A stretch of DNA of 64,000 nucleotides from Littorina saxatilis. Taxonomy: Eukaryota > Mollusca > Gastropoda > Littorinimorpha > Littorinidae. The stretch spans positions 23,810,709 to 23,874,708 of the forward strand of contig NC_090255.1 in the NCBI RefSeq assembly GCF_037325665.1. Reading direction: 5' to 3'. The notes beneath the pieces are model-generated. The model had not been told where the DNA came from, made no database searches, and saw nothing but the letters and a program-made list of their open reading frames with translations. A program made the translations under genes and the position numbers. Positions 58,186 through 64,000 of this stretch are shown here, piece after piece (the first letter of the stretch is position 1; each line of letters begins with the position of its first letter).

Positions 58186-58599
58186 CAGACCGGCAGACAG
58201 GAACAGAGGATTCGTAGCTCTTTCAATTCTCACCAAGGAGTTTTCCAAACATCCGTAGCTTTGTTAGTTCGTTTGTGCGTTTTGCGATTTGAATTCTGTC
58301 ACAGAGCAAAAATGTCTGCAGGCTACGAATCAAAAATCAAAAACTGTTTTATGCTGTGTTTTATGCAGTTGAAGATCATATCACATCGCGTATTTTTTTC
58401 CGAGTATTAAAGAAAAAATCAGCAATGGTGAGCAAAAGGTAATCTGAAGCATCCTACATTTTCTTTTTGAACAACATTTATAAATTATACAACTATGTAC
58501 ATGTTCACAAATGATGGATGATCAATCACACATTCGTTTACTCATATGTAAATCCACGCATAAGATTATGACCACATAGGTACGAACGTAACACACACA

Positions 58600-58657
58600 T
58601 GCACGCACACATTCACATACGAAAAGTAGCACTCACGCACGGGCACACGCCGACACA

Positions 58658-58696
<39 letters not shown>

Positions 58697-58740
58697 CCCC
58701 CCCCCCCCCACTCACACACACATTTTGCCTTCGCACACAC
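58600..58740 (+). repeat. (CGCA)n and CACA-rich tract
   Basis: CGCA tetranucleotide array near 58650-58695, a C homopolymer, and CA-rich sequence. Confidence 0.9.
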
Positions 58741-59216
58741 ACTTTGCCTTCGCATACTCTCTCCTCTCCTACCGTCTCCTCAATCATCGTATCTTTAAAT
58801 TTTCCTTCTCTCTCGATCTCGAGTCTTTTAAGTGTCAGGACAATGACTCGGATCACAATATTCACATTGCACACATAGAAAGGGGTTGGATGATGCTCGA
58901 TTCCGGGGAAAATACGAATTTCGCATTTTGCTTGTCAAAGTTCTCCAGCCGAAATGTGATGATGACAGGCATGCCTAAGATGTTTTTTTATTTTCTCAAA
59001 GTTCCGCATTTTTAGAATATTTTGACCTATCATGCCTCTTGGAGGAAATAAATGCAAAAAGCAATGGGTACTCTACCTATATAAAACAGACGTTATTCGG
59101 AAATAACTCTGTCAGAATGGTATGGGTTGTGAACGAGTGAGAACATTTGTTTTTCTCTGTCAATCTTAATTACGACACGCGGTTCCTGTACACGTGTATG
59201 AGGCAGACAGATTAAC

Positions 59217-59314
59217 CCCTCGCTAGTGACTGGCCTATAATGTCACATGGGAAATAATCTCTGAGTGGGGAAACTTTCCCACGTGACATTACGGTCCAGT
59301 CACTAGCGATGGGG
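59217..59314. repeat. 98-bp imperfect hairpin
   Basis: 'cccctcgctagtgactgg' and 'ccagtcactagcgatgggg' pair at the ends, then 'aatgtcacatgggaaa' and 'tttcccacgtgacatt' inside, leaving a loop of roughly 20 bases. No clear target duplication, so it may be a fold-back MITE or a regulatory inverted repeat. Confidence 0.5.
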
Positions 59315-59474
59315 TGTGTCTCATGGAAGTGTACCGGAACCACGTGTCACAAGTTTGTCCCAGAAAAGCCAAGGGTACTCAATCACTCTTTCACAACCCA
59401 TTGAAACCCGACAGAGATATTTCCAAAATTCCTATATTCAAGTATTCTCGAGCACTGGCTTTCATGTCCGAACT

Positions 59475-59858
59475 CCCCCCCCCCCCCTCCCCCGTGGGTT
59501 AGGGGGAAGAATTTACCCGATGCTCCCCAACATGTCGTAAGAGGCGACTAACGGATTCTGTTTCTCCTTATACCCTTGTTAAGTGTTTCTTGTATAGAAT
59601 ATAGTCAATGTTTGTACAGATTTTAGTCAAGCAGTATGTAAGAAATGTTAAGTCCTTTGTACTGGAAACTTGCATTCTCCCAGTAAGGTCATATATTGTA
59701 CTACGTTGCAAGCCCCTGGAGCAATTTTTTGATTAGTGATTTTGTGAACAAGAAACAATTGACAAGTGGCTCTATCCCATCTCCCCCCCTTTCCCCGTCG
59801 CGATATAACCTTCGTGGTTGAAAACGACGTTAAACACCAAATAAAGAAAGAAAGACAG
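59475..59858 (+). mobile_element. SINE-like retroposon with 11-bp target duplication
   Basis: ATGTCCGAACT flanks it at 59464-59474 and 59859-59869. The 3' part reads 'gatataaccttcgtggttg' and 'aaaacgacgttaaacacc' and ends in (AAAG)n. A C run at the 5' edge hides the start. No tRNA-like boxes were recognised. It lies downstream of the stop of the minus-strand gene at 59919, inside its likely 3' UTR. Confidence 0.75.
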
Positions 59859-59918
59859 ATGTCCGAACTTGAGGGTGTGAGCATAATAATGAAAAGAATG
59901 CCGGCCCGATAGCACTGA

Positions 59919-60083
59919 TCAAAGTCGTATCTCCAGAGATTTTTTGACGGTTGTCGAAGAAAAGTCCGGCTCTGGGATGGCCGCTGAGGTGAGGAGCAAA
60001 GCCCTGTCCCCAGGTGACTTGCCTTGACACACACAGCTGATCACCATGTTGACCGCTATCAGGATCAGCATCAGGCCTATCCA
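59919..60083 (-). CDS. last coding exon of a multi-pass membrane protein
   Basis: Minus strand: acceptor TTGTCTTGATTACAG, then phase-0 frame WIGLMLILIAVNMVISCV (one membrane helix), then a polar tail CQGKSPGDRALLLTS... to EIRL and stop TGA. It joins in phase to the exon at 62321-62453, where ...FMVTIVQ leads into WIGLML. The pair looks like the last two helices and cytoplasmic tail of a transporter. The arrangement is reminiscent of TM11-TM12 in sodium-coupled SLC6/NSS carriers, which is a tentative identification. The intron between them (about 2.2 kb) contains a LINE fragment and a SINE. Confidence 0.6.
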   Translation of the reverse strand, partial: WIGLMLILIAVNMVISCVCQGKSPGDRALLLTSAAIPEPDFSSTTVKKSLEIRL

Positions 60084-60769
60084 CTGTAATCAAGACAAAC
60101 ATAGAAATACAACAGAAACGGGACGTGACGGACACGAGTCAACTTTATGTGTAGACTCAGAGACGGTGTCCATGTCCCCGCCCCCTAACTTACAGTGGCA
60201 CGCAAAAGACCTCGGTCATTCTGCCTTAAAGACAGGTGGGCTGGTTACACATATAAACACGCATAAAACGGGGTATCTCATCTAAAGTCGGCCGGGGTTT
60301 ACAACGCCCAGGAACATGCCTCTGATCTAATGGCTTTGCCCTGCGGGCAGACACTTAAATTTCTCTTCACTTTAAATGTCATTGAATTTGCTTGGCATAC
60401 ATCATTTTTGGTTTAAGCATTTATTTTGTAATGCGCTTGGAGCTAATAAAGTATATGTGCCATAGAAATATCTTTATTATTATTAAGCACATGAATGCAC
60501 ATGTTAAATATTGAAAACCCTTCGGTGGGACGTGGAAATTAAATATTGACATGCTAATAATCACTTTAAAGGCATTTAACAGACACACACAAATAGGAAT
60601 ACACTCGTGGGAATCTACACAACTGGAACCCCTTAGTTGGACATGGTAATCCAAACTTTAAAATGTTAATAAACACTCAAAAGTCATATTCTAATGAACT
60701 GTTCAGACACACTGCGCACAGTTTAGCAGGTTGCTGTGAAATCAGTTCAGTATACTCTAAAAAAAAAAA

Positions 60770-61164
60770 AGAGTGCCTCAAACAGAGTAAAGCCTGGGCG
60801 AAGTCGACTAAGCGAAGTATTTCCTTCAACGACAGCTTTGTGGAATAATCTTCCAGAAAATATACGACAAACGCAGTCAATTGGTGAATTTAAAAGATTT
60901 TTGATGAATGGAGATGTTGTTGTTCCACAGTATTATTATTTAGGCAACCGTAAGGCACAGGTATTTCACAGCAGGTTGAGATTAAATATGAGCGATTTGC
61001 AACAAGACCTTGTTAACCGACACCTCTCTGATAATCTAGAATGCACGTGTGGAGTACGCACGGAAGACGCTGAACACTTTTTGTTACATTGTCCAAAATT
61101 TAAAGAACATAGAACCATTTTATTCAATAGTCTACCAACGTACGCTCTGGATTGCAAAACACTT
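60770..61164 (+). mobile_element. LINE 3' fragment (zinc-knuckle region)
   Basis: Translation gives FPSTTALWNNLPENIR, SIGEFKRFLM, then CTCGVRTEDAEHFLLHCPKF, a C2HC knuckle typical of LINE ORF2 ends. It is truncated on both sides; the right side is replaced by a CCGCCCCTG-ended element (to 61356). It sits within the intron of the minus-strand membrane protein gene. Confidence 0.65.
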
Positions 61165-61356
61165 TTGTTAGGGGGGGTCCGGGGGCATGCCCCCCCCCGG
61201 AAATATTTTTGGCCCAAAGAAGCAAAATGGTGCCATCTGGTGCCATCTGAACTTATAAATGGTCATAGAATCAGCTTTCCAAATTTTTTTTTCTTTCAAT
61301 TTTTGCTGGAGGGGGGGTGCACCACCACCCTGTGCACCCCCCCTCGTCCGCCCCTG
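61165..61356. mobile_element. truncated CAGGGGCGGA-type element
   Basis: 'gggggggtccgggggcatgc' and 'aaaatggtgccatctggtgc' match 18050-18115, and the right end is GTCCGCCCCTG. The left terminal repeat is missing. Confidence 0.5.
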
Positions 61357-61665
61357 ATGTATTATAGAAATTAATAAAAACACGCTTAAACCAAGTATAC
61401 TTCGCGAAGCTGGCCGCACGGAGCTTTAGCACAGAGTTTTCGGTAAAATGACTTCGCGAAGTCGACTTCAGGCTCAATCAAGGAACGCCGTTTCAGTTGT
61501 CAATGATGGCAGAAAACAACTTAGTCCTTGAAAGAATACAAAAGCCAAGAATGGTAGGTATTTGGAGCGTTTATAATTGACAAAGCAAAACTTGACATTT
61601 ACTAGTACGTCGACCCACAGGTCTCTGAAGTGGACAGACGAACACTCATGAAACAGATACAAAAC

Positions 61666-62010
61666 AGGGCGGGGATGTAGCTCAGTCGGTAGCGCGCTGG
61701 ATTTGTATCCAGTTGGCCGCTGTCAGCGTGAGTTCGTCCCCACGTTCGGCGAGAGATTTGTTTCTCAGAGTCAACTTTGTGTGCAGACTCTCCTCGGTGT
61801 CCGAACACCCCCCGTGTGTACACGCAAGCAGAAGACCAAGTGCGCAACGAAAAAGATCCTGTAATCCATGTCAGAGTTCGGTGGGTTATAGAAACACGAA
61901 AATACCCAGCATGCTTCCTCCAAAAGCGGCGCATGGCTGCCTAAATGGCGGGGTAAAAACGGTCATGCACGTAAAAGCCGTGGGAATTTCAGCCCATGAA
62001 CGAACAAACA
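61666..62010 (+). mobile_element. tRNA-derived SINE, second head type, full length
   Basis: Head GGGGATGTAGCTCAGTCGG with A box, anticodon loop TTTGTAT (UGU, Thr-like) and a B-box-like GAGTTCGTCCC. The body is the same as in 52611-52961 from 'gtcaactt' onward. It is flanked by a perfect AGATACAAAAC duplication (61655-61665, 62011-62021). Inserted in the intron of the membrane protein gene in the opposite orientation. Confidence 0.88.
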
Positions 62011-62320
62011 AGATACAAAACTTCTCTCAAGATCGTGTGGCTCGCTTGCGAAATGCCAGCGAGGTCATGAGCAATGACGGAAAAAAAATTCAAAAAAAAT
62101 TCCAATCATCTGTTTAGTTTTTAATCTGTTTCATAAGTGTTTTTCTGCCTGTCCACTTCAAAGGACCTTTGGGTCGACGTACTAGTAAATGTAACGTGTT
62201 GTTATGTGAACAATGCACGTTCCCACTACCTACCATTCTTGTTTTTTGGATTCTGCATTTTGGAACGCTAGCAGTCCATCTGTGTTTGGATTATAAAACA
62301 GTCCTTGACCACAAACTGAC

Positions 62321-62453
62321 CTGGACAATGGTGACCATGAAGGTCTCGCGGCCAAACTCGTACCACTTGTCCTCTCCCTCCTGCGTCTCGTTAGAGATGA
62401 GGTCAATGGCCCACCATACTATCAGCAGGACCGCTTCCACAGGCGCTACAAAT
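62321..62453 (-). CDS. penultimate exon of a multi-pass membrane protein
   Basis: Minus strand: acceptor GATTTTTGTTCAG, then one carried-over base and 44 codons: FVAPVEAVLLIVWWAIDL (a membrane helix), ISNETQEGEDKWYEF (a charged loop), GRETFMVTIVQ. A GTCAGT donor follows. Ends in phase 0, matching 59919-60083. FVAP...WW followed by a charged loop and a final helix is like the C-terminal part of SLC6/NSS transporters; other carrier families remain possible. Upstream exons must lie beyond this window or were not recognised. Confidence 0.62.
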
Positions 62454-62488
62454 CTGAACAAAAATCAGAGAAGTACATTTAAATGATT

Positions 62489-62490
<2 letters not shown>

Positions 62491-62560
<70 letters not shown>

Positions 62561-62592
62561 GTGTGTGTGTGTTTGTGTGTGTTTGTGTGTAC
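62491..62592 (+). repeat. (GT)n microsatellite
   Basis: About 100 bases of GT, starting about 40 bases upstream (in gene orientation) of the 62321-62453 exon, just beyond its acceptor. Confidence 0.95.
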
Positions 62593-62958
62593 CGCCCAGT
62601 CCCAACATTAATTTTTACTGCTCCATCCGCATCTGAATTTCGTTCCGCTGCCAGTCTTGAGTTGTTAATAGAGTTGTCGTTCGCTGTGCTTCGTGAGTTA
62701 GTGCGGAATAAAGATAAGGAGGCATTGGCAAATTGGAAATGATGAGCCAAAGTGAAGAACAAAAACGTTGGGAAGCTAAGGAGGCTTGCACATTCAATAA
62801 GACTATCCCTCCACTTGGTCACATGTAAACAAAAGCAACCCCACGACTGCTTTCTGGGACGAGTTGGAAGTTTTTGATGAGTGAAGTTCTTACAACAACA
62901 ACAAAAAGTCGCTATTGGCTTTTACAAAATCAATTCATAAAATATTCCATTGTGTATT

Positions 62959-63213
62959 TGTGACCCTCCACCACGGAATGAGTCGCATGTCACATTTGCA
63001 TGATTTTCATATTTGAACATTTTCCTAAAGAGTTTTTTATGCTCTATCCAGTGGTGAAAACCGTTTTAGAAAAGAGCGAAAACTGTTTGAGTTATATAAG
63101 CGTGTAACTAAGGTGACCCTCACACTGTTACCAGACACTCCCCGGATTTATATTAAGCCTAGCGCAGATCCGCGCGAGGTGACATGCGACTCATTTCGTG
63201 GTGGAGGGTCACA
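62959..63213. mobile_element. MITE TGTGACCCTCCACCACG, copy 3
   Basis: Same ends and interior as 22969-23225 and 26160-26412. TT on both sides. Confidence 0.8.
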
Positions 63214-63481
63214 TTTGTTGTATTTGACACGGGGAGGACTGTAAATCTCCCTAGATTCGACCAGGCTAGCGCTGGTACATATAGGATCAATGTTTTCTTC
63301 TATCCATGGACACACACCAAACCTTTGCACTCTGGAGGCTTCTGTGCAGAGCGGGAATTATTTCGTTTAATTTGTTTCGTTGTTGACACCTGTAAATGCT
63401 GAACATGTAATGAAGCCTTGAAAACTGTGCCCCCCCCCCCCCCCCCCCCCGCCAAAAAAAAATAAAAAAAATAAAAGAAGC

Positions 63482-63864
63482 TTCTTCTTCTGCGTTCGTG
63501 GGCTGAAGCTCCCACGTACACTCGTGTTTTTTTGCACGAGTGGAATTTTACGTGTATGACAGCTTTTTACCCCGCCATTTAGGCAGCCATACACCGTTTT
63601 CGGAGGAAGCATGCTGCTGAGTATTTTCGTGTTTCTATAACCCACCGAACTCTGACATGGATTACAGGATCTTTTTTCGTGCGCACTTGGTCTTGTGCTT
63701 GCGTGTACACACGGGGGGTGTTCGGACACCGAGGAGAGCTAGTGTGCACACACAGTTGACTCTGAGAAATAAATCTCTCGCCGAACGTGGGGACGAACTC
63801 ACGCTGACAGCGGCCAACTGGATACAAATCCAGCGCGCTACCGACTGAGCTACATCCCCGCCCC
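63482..63864 (-). mobile_element. tRNA-derived SINE, second head type, minus strand
   Basis: Reverse of the 61666-62010 family with the longer 3' end. Flanked by AATAAAAGAAGC at 63470-63481 and 63865-63876 (12 bp, perfect). The tRNA-like head is at the right edge, the (GAA)n tail at the left. Confidence 0.88.
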
Positions 63865-63884
63865 AATAAAAGAAGCAATTTTTG

Positions 63885-64000
63885 TACTCCAACTAAAGCA
63901 TTAATTCCCGTGTCATTTCATTCAAACTTTCCATGCCATTTCTAAGGCACTTAGCTTGGCTATCTCAACTTTGCAGCAACAACAAAAAGATATATATTGC
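63885..64000 (+). repeat. third copy of the GCDT-unit 3' flank, cut by the window end
   Basis: 'cgtgtcatttcattcaaactttccatgcc' and the following 'cttggctatct' match 1605-1665 and 23830-23880. Confidence 0.45.

Noticed and set aside
61676-61750. tRNA gene
   Set aside because: A and B boxes are present, but the sequence continues into a SINE body with target duplications and the cloverleaf is imperfect. The same holds for the other SINE heads.

Overview
This looks like animal genomic DNA, most probably from a marine mollusc and perhaps a gastropod. That placement is inferred from several things: low coding density, candidate GT-AG exons scattered between repeats, tRNA-derived SINEs with a long conserved body, 5'-truncated LINE copies with short tandem 3' tails, pearl/Helentron-like elements with microsatellite tails, a Kolobok transposon, and very many di- and tetranucleotide arrays. 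There are no operons, rRNA genes, CRISPR arrays or complete host genes. The window has one assembly gap of 200 N.

Layout. 1-3 kb holds the wreck of a GCDT-motif/cysteine-rich protein gene whose 3' flank recurs at 23.2-24.2 kb and 63.9-64.0 kb. 3-7 kb has a reversed SINE, old repeats and palindromes. 7-11 kb holds a pearl/Helentron-like element rich in TGACCTTGA sites and two TA-flanked MITEs, one carrying a TTAA MITE. 13.3-15.8 kb holds two LINE fragments between CT tracts. 17.8-18.5, 28.4-29.6 and 54.3-54.6 kb hold CAGGGCCGGAC-ended elements. 20-25 kb mixes SINEs, MITEs and one convincing exon. 26.0-28.3 and 30.9-34.3 kb are two copies of one host repeat, each hit by different transposons, so each acts as the other's empty-site control. 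The 30.9-34.3 kb copy contains a whole-looking Kolobok element with an uninterrupted 604-residue transposase, the only long intact protein gene in the window. 34.4-41.6 kb has several exon candidates. 43.3-46.2 kb is a SINE split by a 2.6 kb element that itself holds three smaller elements. 46.2-48.2 kb is a TTAA element carrying a large CT-rich satellite, followed by a probable solo LTR. 52-64 kb has SINEs, Harbinger-like MITEs, hairpin elements, a candidate signal-peptide exon and the last two exons of a membrane protein on the minus strand, possibly of the SLC6/NSS type.

How it fits together. The window is a mosaic of nested mobile elements over a sparse background of host exons on both strands. 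TTAA-targeting elements dominate: one autonomous Kolobok and four complete non-autonomous copies from two families. Several insertions can be ordered in time from their nesting. All family names rest on motifs, terminal repeats and target duplications read by eye. No database search was possible.
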